DNA from: Aestuariivita sp.
GTDB lineage: Bacteria > Pseudomonadota > Alphaproteobacteria > Rhodobacterales > Rhodobacteraceae
Reading direction: 5' to 3'
Assembly: GCF_021404545.1 (NCBI RefSeq)
Contig: NZ_JAAWWD010000045.1
Span: 1 to 64,000 of the forward strand
DNA: 64,000 bases
Each line of letters starts with the position of its first letter. Positions within the stretch are counted from its first letter, which is position 1. Under the pieces are notes generated by a model. The model made no database searches and was not told where the DNA came from. It worked only from the letters and a program-made list of their open reading frames with translations. Positions 1 to 9,133 of this stretch are shown piece by piece. A program made the position numbers and the translations under genes.

Positions 1-91
1 TCGTACTACGTCTCCGTGTGCTTCGCTCCTCTATTTTGTCGGCAGCTGCCGGGTTTTATTAGGACCATGCGTTCTGCTTTGTTAGACCTGT

Positions 92-117
92 GAACCGCGC
101 CGGGTTTGCCGGAGGCT
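92..117 (+). repeat. Left terminal inverted repeat of IS3-family element
   Basis: The sequence begins GAACCGCGCCGGG and continues TTTGCCGGAGGCT. Its reverse complement matches the repeat at 1611-1636 at 22 of 26 positions. Confidence 0.75.
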
Positions 118-729
118 GATTGATCTTAGTTACGCGGCCATGTTTGCTCTTTCCAGGGCCGCGTAGACGTTTGCCTCGGCTTTTGCTGGCGGGATGTTTC
201 CGATGGGTTCCAGCAGTCGGCGGTTGTTGAACCAGTCGACCCATTCCAATGTGGCGCCTTCCAGGGCGTCAAAGCTGCGCCATGGTCCATGACGATGAAT
301 GACCTCTGCCTTGAACAGTCCGTTGATCGTCTCGGCCAGAGCGGTGTCGTAACCGTCCCCCACGCTGCCAACGGACGGTTCGATCCCTGCTTTGGCCAGG
401 CGCTCGGTGTAGCGAATGGACAGATAGTGCGATCCGCGGTCGGACTGGTGGGTCAGGCCGGAACCGGGTCGGCGTTGATGCACGGCCTGTTCCAGAGCGT
501 CGAGGACAAACCCGGCGGCTGACGCGCCAGCCAACGATGCGGCGCGCAAAGACATCGATGACGGAGGCCACATACACAAAACCCTGCCAGGTTGTGACAT
601 ATGTGAAATCGCTGACCCAAAGTATGTTTGGTACAGGCGCGTGGAATTGGCGGTTCATCTTGTCCAGCGGGCATGGCCGGGACTTGTCCGGGATCGTTGT
701 CTTTGGCTTTTTGCCGCGCACAACCATGG

Positions 730-767
730 CCCGGCAGGCGATTTGCAAGGCAAATCTGCCGAGAGGG
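730..767 (-). repeat. Palindromic element copy A
   Basis: On the minus strand it reads CCCTCTCGGCAG, inner stem ATTTGC/GCAAAT with loop CTT, then CGCCTGCCGGG. The insert between the codons for GLEG and VVRGKK is 40 nt (728-767) and shifts the frame. It is inverted relative to copies B, C, D and F. Confidence 0.85.
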
Positions 768-984
768 GCCTTCAAGGCCCAAATCCTTCATCATCCGTGC
801 GACAGTGCATCTGGCCACATCGAAACCTGCCCGCCGCATCTGGTGCCAAACCTTGCGAACGCCATAGACGCTGAGGTTCTGCTCAAAGACACGCTCGATC
901 TCGGGCTTCAGTTCTTCGTCACGCTTGGCGCGATCCGAGAGGCGCGAAGGGTCAGCGCGCTTTGCCAAATGACCATAGAACGTG

Positions 985-1022
985 CCCTCTCGGCAGAATT
1001 GCTGCGCAATTCGCCTGCCGGG
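985..1022 (+). repeat. Palindromic element copy B
   Basis: It reads CCCTCTCGGCAG, inner stem AATTGC/GCAATT with loop TGC, then CGCCTGCCGGG. It splits the OrfB N-terminal stretch PIAPS/TFYGHLAKR. Confidence 0.85.
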
Positions 1023-1048
1023 TAATAGATGGGGCAATCGGCAAAACA

Positions 1049-1091
1049 CCCTTCTCGTGCATTGCTGCGCAATACCCTGTCAGGCAGTGGG
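1049..1091 (+). repeat. Palindromic element copy C (diverged)
   Basis: Inner stem ATTGC/GCAAT with loop TGC is preserved, while the outer arms have drifted (CTTCTCGTGC and CCTGTCAGGCAGTGG). It separates EPIC from VLPIAPS in OrfB. Confidence 0.75.
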
Positions 1092-1129
1092 ACAGATTGG
1101 CTCGCCCCCATGATCACCCCGGTGATCTT

Positions 1130-1168
1130 CCCCTCTCATCGAAACTGCGTTTCGACTGCCGGGCAGTG
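1130..1168 (+). repeat. Palindromic element copy D (second subtype)
   Basis: It has the same CCCTCTC start and CTGCCGGGCAGTG end as the others, but the central stem is TCGAAAC/GTTTCGA with loop TGC. It splits MIRFI from DHRGDHGGEPIC at the start of OrfB. Confidence 0.8.
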
Positions 1169-1210
1169 TATGAACCGGATCATCGTTTGAAGCGGCCGTC
1201 GAGCTCCGTC

Positions 1211-1251
1211 CCGCTGCGCGGCAGTCGCCGCTTGCGGCGATGAGAGCGGGG
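1211..1251 (-). repeat. Palindromic element copy E (second subtype)
   Basis: On the minus strand it reads CCGCTCTCA, stem TCGCCGC/GCGGCGA, then CTGCCGCGCAG. Flanks match copy D but the stem bases differ on both arms and still pair. It lies at the OrfA C-terminus after RKASAYF. Confidence 0.75.
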
Positions 1252-1447
1252 TCAAAATATGCGGACGCTTTGCGCAGGATCTCATTGGCCTGCTTCAACT
1301 CGCGCACTTCGCGTGCCAGGGCCTTCAGCTTCTCGGCTTGTTCGGTGGTGATGCCGCCGCGCTCACGCCGATCCACTTCGACCTTCTTGACCCCTTCCTT
1401 TAGCGTCTGCGCCGCGCAGACAATATTCGATGAAATCGATACAATCG

Positions 1448-1488
1448 CCCCTCTCGGCAGATTGCTTCGCAATCGCCTGCCGGGCAGT
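1448..1488 (+). repeat. Palindromic element copy F
   Basis: It reads CCCTCTCGGCAG, inner stem ATTGC/GCAAT with loop TTC, then CGCCTGCCGGGCAG. It splits OrfA between SRW and AIVSIS with a 40-nt insert. Confidence 0.85.
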
Positions 1489-1610
1489 GGACCAACGGCT
1501 CTCATGCGGCCCCACGCCATCCAATACCATCCGCACAGCACGTTCGGGCACTTCTGGTGAATACTTGTTCGTTGTCTGTGTCATGATGCTCCATCTTGCT
1601 CATGAGTTGG

Positions 1611-1636
1611 AGCCACCGGCAAACAAGGGGCGGTTC
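1611..1636 (-). repeat. Right terminal inverted repeat of IS3-family element
   Basis: Read on the minus strand this matches the left end (92-117), sharing GAACCGC and TTTGCCGG. It lies just upstream of the transposase start codon, as expected for an IS3 right end. Confidence 0.75.
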
Positions 1637-1638
1637 CG

Positions 1639-1852
1639 TCATGACAACGCCGTCGCACAGAGCGTCTTCAACCTGCTTAAACGTGAACCCATTCGCCGCC
1701 TCACCTACAAAACCCATGAGCAAGCCAGGCAGGACATCTTCGACCACATCGAAATGGTCTATAATCCGAAACGCAAACATGTCAGAAACGCTATGCTGTC
1801 GCCTGCCGACTTCGAGCACAGGCAGCGTAATCTGAACCAAGAAGGTATCTAG
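1639..1852 (+). pseudogene. 3' fragment of a second IS3-family OrfB transposase
   Basis: The frame encodes the OrfB C-terminus, from HDNAVAQSVFNLLKRE through DIFDHIEMVYNPKRKH to the end of the gene. It matches the last ~70 residues of IS3-family OrfB proteins. The catalytic Glu normally found in the DNAVAESFF-type motif is Gln here. The upstream part is missing because the neighbouring IS abuts it. It is a dead remnant. Confidence 0.8.
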
Positions 1853-1914
1853 GAAACTAGGGATAATTCAGAGCGCCCGCTCCAGCCCTACCGGTGCCCT
1901 TGGTTGCTATCTGC

Positions 1915-2412
1915 TCAATAGATGTAACGGATTTGGTCGGTCCAGTAACGCTCCACCCGCTTCAGCGCGCTTGTGATGTCTTCGATACCAGCGATGTCCA
2001 ACACACCTTTATCCTCCAGACCCGTGGCATGTCGGGAAAAAAGGGTCTCGACCACTTCGCGGATTTCCCGACCCTTTTCGGTCAGGCGGACCCGAACCGA
2101 CCGGCGGTCAATCTCGCAGCGCTGGTGGTGCATATAGCCCATTTCGACCAGCTTCTTCAGGTTGTAGCTGACATTGCTGCCTTGATAATAGCCGCGGCTC
2201 TTCAACTCGCCCGCGGTGACCTCGTTATCCCCGATATTGAACAACAACAGTGCCTGTACCGCGTTGATCTCCAAAACACCGACACGTTCAAACTCGTCCT
2301 TGATCACGTCCAGCAACAGCCTGTGCAATCGCTCAACCAACGCCAGGGACTCCAGATAACTCGCCATGAAATCGCGTTGAATAGCCAATCCGGGCTGCGC
2401 GCTCATTTTCAT
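1915..2412 (-). CDS. MarR-family regulator, LdtR/PetP type
   Basis: This 165-aa protein is a winged-helix transcription factor. The recognition helix region is SNVSYNLKKLVEMGY (about 79-93) and the wing is DRRSVRVRLTEKG (102-114). The alanine/leucine-rich N-terminal helix YLESLALVERLHRLLLD is typical of the LdtR/PetP branch of MarR proteins found across alphaproteobacteria. I start at the second in-frame Met (2412) because GGAG lies six bases upstream. An earlier Met at 2454 would lack a ribosome site. In relatives this group is linked to envelope or cytochrome control; the target here is unknown. Confidence 0.8.
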   Translation of the reverse strand: MKMSAQPGLAIQRDFMASYLESLALVERLHRLLLDVIKDEFERVGVLEINAVQALLLFNIGDNEVTAGELKSRGYYQGSNVSYNLKKLVEMGYMHHQRCEIDRRSVRVRLTEKGREIREVVETLFSRHATGLEDKGVLDIAGIEDITSALKRVERYWTDQIRYIY

Positions 2413-2487
2413 TAGGCTCTCCGACTTTTTCTGCTCCCCGGGCAGAATGATCAAAAAAACCGAATATAAGGTTAAGCGGATTTATTT

Positions 2488-2745
2488 TTATTTTTGAAAG
2501 GTTTGCGCGATATCAGCGACCAAATGGCCATATTCCTCGGGCACATCTGCCTGCCCTGTCACCCATTGATAAAGATCCTGGTCGTTTTCCTGCAAAAGCC
2601 GGTCGTAAAGGGCAAGCTCCGCCTCATCCATCCCATCAAGCATGCGTTCGGCATAAGCCGACAGAATAAGGTCCATCTCTTTGATCCCGCGACGCATCGA
2701 GCGCATCTTCAGGCGTTTGATCTGCGCCTCTGGCGTCTCACTCAT
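2488..2745 (-). CDS. sdhE: Succinate dehydrogenase assembly factor SdhE (FAD assembly factor)
   Basis: The 85-aa protein carries the family hallmark MRSMRRGIKEMDLIL (15-29), including the RGxxE motif that promotes covalent flavinylation of SdhA. It continues with the acidic helix pattern YDRLLQENDQDLYQW. Length is normal for the SdhE/Sdh5 (DUF339) family. Its ATG overlaps the stop of the upstream XRE gene (ATGA), so the two are translationally coupled. The sdh genes themselves are not in this window. Confidence 0.9.
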   Translation of the reverse strand: MSETPEAQIKRLKMRSMRRGIKEMDLILSAYAERMLDGMDEAELALYDRLLQENDQDLYQWVTGQADVPEEYGHLVADIAQTFQK

Positions 2746-3140
2746 TCCGCAACGTCTCCGGCAAGCTTGGCCAGACGCGCCTCCAACGCACCCGCCCGGC
2801 TCTCGGCCGCGGCCAGTTCGGCCCGCAGATTGCGCAGATCGGACAGCACTCCCTTGAGGTCGGGGACACCCGCCGCATCGCCAGGCGGCGCCACATCGCC
2901 CTCGCCCTCTCCGGTCAGGAGCCAGATGATCGAGACATTCAAGACCCCCGCCATCATCGACAGCTTGTTGGCACGTGGTTCGGATCGATCCTCCTCCCAG
3001 GACACCACCGTGTCCTTTCGCACCCCCAGCTTGCGGGCGAGTTCTGGCTGGCTGATCCTGGCGGCCTCCCGTGCCCCGGCCACGCGATCCCCAAAGGTGG
3101 CTGTATCGGGTCCATACCAATCGGTTGCGCTGTCGGGCAT
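2742..3140 (-). CDS. XRE-family helix-turn-helix regulator
   Basis: This 132-aa protein has a classic XRE HTH at about 17-76 (DRVAGAREAARISQPELARKLGVRKDTVVSWEEDR is spread over 18-52). An Ala/Glu-rich predicted coiled coil follows at 95-132, which may mediate dimerisation. The start at 3140 is chosen because GGAGAG lies eight bases upstream; the frame stays open further but without a site. It is the first gene of a two-gene unit with sdhE and is divergent from the aminotransferase gene. Its target is unknown. Confidence 0.8.
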   Translation of the reverse strand: MPDSATDWYGPDTATFGDRVAGAREAARISQPELARKLGVRKDTVVSWEEDRSEPRANKLSMMAGVLNVSIIWLLTGEGEGDVAPPGDAAGVPDLKGVLSDLRNLRAELAAAESRAGALEARLAKLAGDVAE

Positions 3141-3199
3141 CGGATGTCTCTCCAGGGAATGGTGATGTCGCTTGAACGGGTGTGATGGGCACCCTATGA

Positions 3200-4435
<1,236 letters not shown>

Positions 4436-4438
4436 AAG

Positions 4439-4852
4439 ATGTCAGGCGATCTCCCAGACTATTTCTTTCGGGTCCGCGAAAACGGCGCGATGGTGTTCCG
4501 TGTCGATAACGGAAACCGTCAGCGGCGCATAGAGATGGACCAAATCGCAGTCGTCAATATCCGCAATGGCGAGATTAGGCCGCATGGCGACCGCACGCTT
4601 TCAGATCGGGATCTAGATAGGATCAAGGCCTGGATGCAAGAGCGGATCGAGCTTCTGGCCCATCGCGATATCGATGATATCCTGCGGGCGATCGATTACA
4701 TGAACCAAACCGCGCAGTGGGTACAATCCAGGGCAACAGACGAGCAGCTTGATGCTGTCACAGACGATCTTCTGCTGGCCATGCACGATCTGCGATCGGT
4801 CCTGGTCCGCAAGAAAGCCGATCGGCTGATGAAGGCCAAGGGGGCCGATTGA
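4439..4852 (+). CDS. Conserved hypothetical protein, 137 aa
   Basis: I do not recognise a named family. The protein is soluble and charged. Its N-terminal ~60 residues look like small beta strands (FFRVRENGAMVFRVDNGNRQ), followed by a helical C-terminal half ending MHDLRSVLVRKKADRLMKAKG. It begins three bases after the aminotransferase stop, which suggests co-transcription and perhaps a shared condition of use. Codon use matches its neighbours, so it is a resident gene. Confidence 0.75.
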   Translation: MSGDLPDYFFRVRENGAMVFRVDNGNRQRRIEMDQIAVVNIRNGEIRPHGDRTLSDRDLDRIKAWMQERIELLAHRDIDDILRAIDYMNQTAQWVQSRATDEQLDAVTDDLLLAMHDLRSVLVRKKADRLMKAKGAD

Positions 4853-4881
4853 CCCGCTCACATTCCGATTGCGTTTTGCGA

Positions 4882-4993
4882 GGCTCTGCCTCGCGCTCCG
4901 GGAATATTTAGAGCCAGAAGAAGCAAAAGGTGCTGTTCTGGGCTTCTTCTGGCTCTAAATATTCTCGGGGGAGCGCGCAGCGCGGGGGCAGAG
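4882..4993. terminator. Long imperfect inverted repeat between convergent genes
   Basis: Inner arms at 4901-4924 and 4942-4966 (GGAATATTTAGAGCCAGAAG and its complement) are nearly perfect. Outer arms GGCTCTGCC (4882-4890) and GGCAGAGCC (4985-4993) extend the palindrome, with GCGCTCC/GGAGCGC between. It sits between convergent stops at 4852 and 5005, so it probably terminates both. Similar ATATTT/CCAGAAG intergenic palindromes are, from memory, common in Rhodobacterales. Confidence 0.65.
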
Positions 4994-5004
4994 CCCCATA
5001 AGCC

Positions 5005-6375
5005 TTACGCCAGCTGACCCGCGTCAAGGGTTGAGATGGATGTCCCCCAAAACCGGATCATCAGCAGGACACCCGCGCAGGCAAGTCCCAGGACCAGACC
5101 CAACCAGATCCCGATGCCCTCCAGCCCCATTGGAAATCCCAGGATGTAACTGGCCGGGATACCCACGACCCAATAACTCAGCGCTGCGATCACCATCGGT
5201 TTGCCGGTATCCTGCATCCCGCGCAACAGACCCAGCGCGATGACCTGCGCGCCATCGACCAGTTGAAAGAGCGCCGCCATCGCCAGCAGACCGACACCAA
5301 TGGCGATGATCTCGGCCCGAGCCGGGTCATCGGGTTCCACAAAGACCGAGATGAGCGGCTCGGGCAGGCTCAGAAACACCGTCACCGTCAGCAACGCCGC
5401 CACCAGCGACAGCCCGATCACCGAGAGCGCGCCGCGCGACATGTGCAACCGGTCGCGCAGTGCATAGGCTTGGCTGGCGCGGATCGTGGCTGCGTTGGCG
5501 AGGCCCAGATGCAGCATGAACGTCGCACTGGCCAGTTGCACCGCGACCCCGTGTGCTGCGAGTTCAATCGTGCCCAGCCAGCCCATCATCAACGCCGAGG
5601 CGGCAAAGAGGCTCACCTCGCTCAGTAGCGTCAGCCCGATGGGCAGACCCAGCCAGAACACCTTGCGGAACATCTCCCAATCCGGCCGCCAGAGCCGCTG
5701 GAAGAGCGCATGTTGCGGCAGCACCAGCACCGCGTAGATCATCATGCCGCCCATCGCCACGATCTGGGTGATGACCGATGCAATGGCGGCCCCGCCCAGC
5801 CCCAGCTCGGGCGCACCCCAATTGCCAAAGATCAGCGCGTAGTTGAAGATGCCATTCACGATAGCCGCCAGAACGGTCATCCAGAGCACCGCCTGGGTCT
5901 TGGCCAGCGCGGCGAGATAGGATTTCAGAACCATCATCACGAGGGCCGGAAAAATACCCCAGCCCGCAATGCGCAAGTACTCTGCGGCATCTGACGCGAC
6001 CGAGGTCTGCTGACCCAGCATCAGAAGAATCGGTTCGGACCACCACAAGAGGGGGATCGTTACCGCTGCAAAAAGCACCGACAGCCACAGACCCATCCGC
6101 GTGGCGCGGCGCAGGTTCGTTTGATCGCCTTCCGCCTCGAACGCGGCGACCATCGGCATCACTGCCCAGGCAAAGCCCGATCCCATCAGGAAGAGGACAA
6201 AGAAATAGGTTCCCGCAAGTGTCACGGCGGCCAGTGCCTCCACCCCGTACCAGCCCAACATGACGGTGTCGGTAAGCCCGATCGCAAACTGTGCCAAATG
6301 CCCGCCAACCAGCGGCAGGCCCAGCATCAGAACGGCGCGCATATGCGCAGTATATGTCATCGACGCGGCACTCAT
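5005..6375 (-). CDS. MATE-family multidrug/cation antiporter
   Basis: The protein (456 aa from this start) has about twelve hydrophobic segments in two similar halves. The N-terminal half carries the MATE signature LGLPLVGGHLAQFAIGLTDTVMLG. Length is normal for NorM-like exporters, which use Na+ or H+ gradients to expel cationic drugs across the inner membrane. I chose MSAASMTY at 6375; Met codons at 6411 and 6360 are alternatives. Convergent with the hypothetical gene upstream across a long inverted repeat. Confidence 0.88.
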   Translation of the reverse strand: MSAASMTYTAHMRAVLMLGLPLVGGHLAQFAIGLTDTVMLGWYGVEALAAVTLAGTYFFVLFLMGSGFAWAVMPMVAAFEAEGDQTNLRRATRMGLWLSVLFAAVTIPLLWWSEPILLMLGQQTSVASDAAEYLRIAGWGIFPALVMMVLKSYLAALAKTQAVLWMTVLAAIVNGIFNYALIFGNWGAPELGLGGAAIASVITQIVAMGGMMIYAVLVLPQHALFQRLWRPDWEMFRKVFWLGLPIGLTLLSEVSLFAASALMMGWLGTIELAAHGVAVQLASATFMLHLGLANAATIRASQAYALRDRLHMSRGALSVIGLSLVAALLTVTVFLSLPEPLISVFVEPDDPARAEIIAIGVGLLAMAALFQLVDGAQVIALGLLRGMQDTGKPMVIAALSYWVVGIPASYILGFPMGLEGIGIWLGLVLGLACAGVLLMIRFWGTSISTLDAGQLA

Positions 6376-6415
6376 GGCCCCAGCCGTAGGCCGATTGCCG
6401 TTTCCCCGCAAGAGG

Positions 6416-7315
6416 TCAGATGAGCGAGACCGTCAGTTGCAAAGCCACCATGGCGATCACGAGACCCGCCATCACTTCGAGCACCGCCGTTGCGCGCAGC
6501 GCGCCGGTTCCCTGCCAGCGCGCCAAGGCGCCCTCGCGCAGCGTCACGGCCGCCAGCGCAACACCTATCGTCACGCAGGCCGTGCCCAGCGCCATCGCAA
6601 ACGCGCCCAATATACCCGCCACCGGGATACCCATCTGCCAGGTCAGGATCAGAACGAAAATCGCCCCTGTACATGGCCGAACCGCAACGGCGCCGATCAC
6701 AACCAGCGCGTCACGCAACGAGCGGACAGAGGCCGCCTCCTCGACCGTGGGGCCATGCTTGTGCCCGCAGCCTTCGCAGGTACCATCGGGGCCCTGCACA
6801 TGGACATGATCGGTGGTCTGGCGGGCACGCCAAAACCGGCGCGCTCCGCGCATTGCAAGCCACGCGCCAACTGCCGCGATCAGGGCAAAGGAGAGCGGGG
6901 CCAACACCTCTTCGGCGGCACCCACCAGTTGCTCACGCCCCCAGTCCAGAAGACCGAGCGCGGCATAGACCAGCGCCACCGCCGTGACCGCTTGCGCAAG
7001 CGACGAGGCAAGCGCCAATACCGACAGGCGCAGAACCGGAACACGCCGCGCCACGCCGTACCCGCCAATCACCAGCTTGCCATGACCAGGCCCCGCCGCG
7101 TGAAAGAGGCCATAGGCAAAGCACAAGCCAAGAAGGCTCGCAATTGCGCCCGGCTCGCCCCCCCGCAGCGCACGCAGGGCCGCGGCCATTGCAGATTGCG
7201 CGTCTCGCTGGCCTGCAGCGGCCATCCGGGCGACCTGATCTGATCCGCCAAAGCCCCAAAGCCAAACCGCCAGGCCGACAATGCCCGCCGACGCGGTCCA
7301 GATCAGCCATCGCAT
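6416..7315 (-). CDS. NicO/RcnA-type nickel/cobalt exporter
   Basis: This 299-aa inner-membrane protein has about six transmembrane segments. The family motif HAAGPGHGK (about 72-80) lies in a membrane-proximal position. A His/Cys-rich cytoplasmic loop ([20 protein letters not shown], about 168-187) is a likely metal sensor or chelator. Members expel or import Ni2+/Co2+. The gene overlaps the DUF1007 gene by 13 bases, a pairing often seen for this family, so both probably act as one metal-transport unit. Confidence 0.85.
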   Translation of the reverse strand: MRWLIWTASAGIVGLAVWLWGFGGSDQVARMAAAGQRDAQSAMAAALRALRGGEPGAIASLLGLCFAYGLFHAAGPGHGKLVIGGYGVARRVPVLRLSVLALASSLAQAVTAVALVYAALGLLDWGREQLVGAAEEVLAPLSFALIAAVGAWLAMRGARRFWRARQTTDHVHVQGPDGTCEGCGHKHGPTVEEAASVRSLRDALVVIGAVAVRPCTGAIFVLILTWQMGIPVAGILGAFAMALGTACVTIGVALAAVTLREGALARWQGTGALRATAVLEVMAGLVIAMVALQLTVSLI

Positions 7316-7953
7316 CGGATCACCACCGTGTCAGCGAATGCCGCGCCCACTTCGGGGAAGCTTTCCTCGGCGTCCGCCGCGGGCATGGCATAGAGCATCT
7401 CTTCGACCAGGGTGTAGGCGGCGTCGAGATCGGCAGGGGTGACTTCGGCCCGGCACCCCTCTCCTGCGGTGACGCCACGCGTCAGATCATAAGCGGTATA
7501 GAAAGTCGGATCATAGGCGCGCAGGATCAGCCCATCGGCCTCGGTGGGGTTCACCAACGGGCGGTAATGGGTCGAGACGATCCGCGCGTCCTCGACTGTT
7601 ACGCCGCGCCCTTCCGGGGCGCCCAGCGCAATCGGAACGCCAGCGGCTTCGAGATGAAGATCCCCTTCAAAGCCTTCGACCCAGTTCAAATCAAACCCAT
7701 TGAGAAAGCCCAGCTCGGCCGAGTTCAGCCGGCCGTCATAGTCGTTATCGAGACCCATATCCTCGAATGTGAGCATCGAATAGAGCGCGTCATAGGCCCA
7801 GCTGACCTCGACGCCGGCCAGTTGGCCCTGGTCATCCAATACCAGCTTGATCCCGGTATCGACAAAGACATGAGGGTGGGCCGCACCCGCCACCGGCCAC
7901 AGCATCAGACAGGTCAGACCCGCCATTGATCCGGTTCGCGCACGCCCCCACAT
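7303..7953 (-). CDS. DUF1007 periplasmic protein, partner of NicO transporter
   Basis: The 216-aa protein starts with a signal peptide (hydrophobic [12 protein letters not shown]) followed directly by AHPHVFVDT, the family hallmark and a probable N-terminal metal site after cleavage. The body contains the DUF1007 pattern [17 protein letters not shown] and NDYDGRL. It is expected in the periplasm, handing metal to or from the NicO protein encoded next, with which it overlaps. An alternative start is Met at 7926. No sequence-specific regulator is seen nearby. Confidence 0.82.
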   Translation of the reverse strand: MWGRARTGSMAGLTCLMLWPVAGAAHPHVFVDTGIKLVLDDQGQLAGVEVSWAYDALYSMLTFEDMGLDNDYDGRLNSAELGFLNGFDLNWVEGFEGDLHLEAAGVPIALGAPEGRGVTVEDARIVSTHYRPLVNPTEADGLILRAYDPTFYTAYDLTRGVTAGEGCRAEVTPADLDAAYTLVEEMLYAMPAADAEESFPEVGAAFADTVVIRCDG

Positions 7954-8120
7954 GCCCCGAATGTAGAAACCTCGCCGCCCCGCGACAAGAGCGTCGGCCT
8001 ATCGCCGCCGATCCTGCTGAACTCCAGTGCCGATCCATAGGGCGCCGCCGCATCTGGGGCGGGTCTGGCATCGGCTCGACCTTGGCACACCATAAACATC
8101 GTGCGAGCGATACCGACCCT

Positions 8121-9011
8121 CTAGGAGCGCAACGATGACATCAGGACCGGGTGAGCGTTGTCGATCACATGATGGGCCTGGCCCACAATCAGCGGGTCGG
8201 GCTCTCCTACCACGCCGGTGTCTTTGTCTGGATAAGGCAGCGACGCCAGAAAATGGCGCATCGAGTTCAGGCGCGCGCGCTTCTTGTCATTGGATTTCAC
8301 CACCGTCCAGGGCGCATCGGCAGTGTCGGTGTAAAAGAACATCGCCTCCTTGGCCTCGGTGTATTCCTCCCATTTATCCAGGCTGGCCATATCGATCGGC
8401 GACAGTTTCCATCGCTTGAGCGGGTCCGTTTCGCGAGCGGCGAAGCGGCGTTTCTGTTCAGCCTGCGTGACCGAGAACCAGTATTTGTAAAGCCGGATGC
8501 CCGACCGGGTGAGCATGCGTTCAAAGTCCGGCGTCTGGCGCATGAACTCCAGATATTCCGTCGGCGCGCAAAAGGACATCACACGCTCGACCCCGGCACG
8601 ATTGTACCAACTGCGATCATAGAGAACCATCTCGCCGGATGTCGGCAGATGCTCGACATAGCGCTGGAAGTACCACTGGCCGCGCTCCTCATCCGTGGGC
8701 TTGTTCAGCGCCACAACCCGCGCGGTTCGGGGGTTGAGATGTTCGGTAAACCGTTTGATCGTGCCGCCCTTGCCGGCCGCATCGCGCCCTTCAAAAAGCA
8801 GAACGAATTTCTGCCCTGTCTCCTGCGCCCAAAGCTGCACTTTCAGCAACTCGGCCTGAAGCTTGGCCTTTTCCGCCTCATACTGGCGGCGCCCCATTTT
8901 GCGACGATAGGGGTATCGACCGCTTTCAAAAGCGCGCCGTACCTGCTCAGGTGTCGGTGCTGTGCCGTTGGGGGATGGCTTGGCGGCGGTGGTTTGTGGT
9001 CCGCTACTCAT
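8121..9011 (-). CDS. ppk2: Polyphosphate kinase 2 (PPK2)
   Basis: The 296-aa protein is a cytosolic P-loop kinase that transfers phosphate between polyphosphate and nucleotides. Walker A is GRDAAGKGG (75-83) and the PPK2 Walker B/lid signature is DRSWYNRAGVERVM (132-145). The C-terminal SPIDMASLDKWEEYTEAKEAM block is typical of one-domain PPK2 enzymes. Nucleotide preference (ADP or GDP) cannot be read with confidence. A perfect FNR-type box lies 54 bases upstream of the start, suggesting oxygen control of energy storage. Confidence 0.92.
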   Translation of the reverse strand: MSSGPQTTAAKPSPNGTAPTPEQVRRAFESGRYPYRRKMGRRQYEAEKAKLQAELLKVQLWAQETGQKFVLLFEGRDAAGKGGTIKRFTEHLNPRTARVVALNKPTDEERGQWYFQRYVEHLPTSGEMVLYDRSWYNRAGVERVMSFCAPTEYLEFMRQTPDFERMLTRSGIRLYKYWFSVTQAEQKRRFAARETDPLKRWKLSPIDMASLDKWEEYTEAKEAMFFYTDTADAPWTVVKSNDKKRARLNSMRHFLASLPYPDKDTGVVGEPDPLIVGQAHHVIDNAHPVLMSSLRS

Positions 9012-9064
9012 CTGGCTCTCCTTGCTGGGTGAGTGTCGCCTGACAGATTTATGTTAAATAGTCC

Positions 9065-9078
9065 TTGATCCGTATCAA
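9065..9078. promoter_or_regulatory. FNR/FnrL-type binding site (perfect)
   Basis: TTGATCCGTATCAA is an exact match to the FNR consensus TTGAT-N4-ATCAA. It is centred between the divergent ppk2 (start 9011) and alpha/beta hydrolase (start 9134), so it could act on either or both. Confidence 0.65.
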
Positions 9079-9083
9079 ACCGT

Positions 9084-9116
9084 CCGCAGGGAGTCGGCTT
9101 GCAAACCGACGTGCGG
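9084..9116. other. Stable hairpin in the hydrolase leader
   Basis: CCGCA (9084-9088) and GTCGG (9093-9097) pair with CCGAC (9106-9110) and TGCGG (9112-9116). The stem ends 17 bases before the hydrolase ATG. It could shape translation or mark a short transcript; no run of T follows. Confidence 0.45.
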
Positions 9117-9133
9117 CAGGCCACGGTCCCGCC

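Larger units (their letters stand above)
130..1584 (-). pseudogene. IS3-family transposase (OrfA + OrfB), frameshifted
   Basis: OrfA starts at 1584 (MTQTTNKYSPEV), runs into helix-turn-helix and leucine-zipper sequence (ITTEQAEKLKAL) and ends near 1180. OrfB follows with a DDE integrase core whose residues are all still readable in fragments: LWVSDFTYV, then SDRGSHYLS, then ALAETINGL. The fragments lie in different frames because six ~40-bp palindromes (728-767, 985-1022, 1049-1091, 1130-1168, 1211-1251, 1448-1488) interrupt it. Those I measured (A, B, D and F) are not multiples of three. A further ~10-nt deletion near 510 removes residues after GWRVS. Family identity is from recall of IS3 OrfB sequences; the exact IS name is not known. 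Confidence 0.9.
91..1638 (-). mobile_element. Degraded IS3-family insertion sequence
   Basis: Imperfect 26-bp terminal inverted repeats at 92-117 and 1611-1636 (four mismatches, shared core TTTGCCGG) bound a two-frame transposase read on the minus strand. The protein resembles IS3-family OrfA/OrfB pairs. The coding region is broken by six palindromic inserts and one further small deletion, so the element is not autonomous. The element sits inside a second IS3 transposase on its right side (1639 onward), but bases 1-90 on its left do not encode the missing half of that gene. The left junction has therefore been rearranged or deleted. I see no target duplication. Confidence 0.85.

Noticed and set aside
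370-385. tRNA-like GGTTCGATCCC
   Set aside because: It lies inside the IS3 OrfB coding sequence (VGSVGD) and has no cloverleaf around it.
728-1488. Palindromic inserts as translational bypass or splicing elements
   Set aside because: The inserts measured do not keep frame and a bypass would explain that, but the gene also has a ~10-base deletion near 510 with no palindrome. The transposase is dead by ordinary decay, so bypass is not needed.
728-1488. Rickettsia-type in-frame palindromic elements
   Set aside because: Those elements stay in frame and are translated. The measured inserts here are 40-43 nt and not multiples of three, so they break the reading frame.
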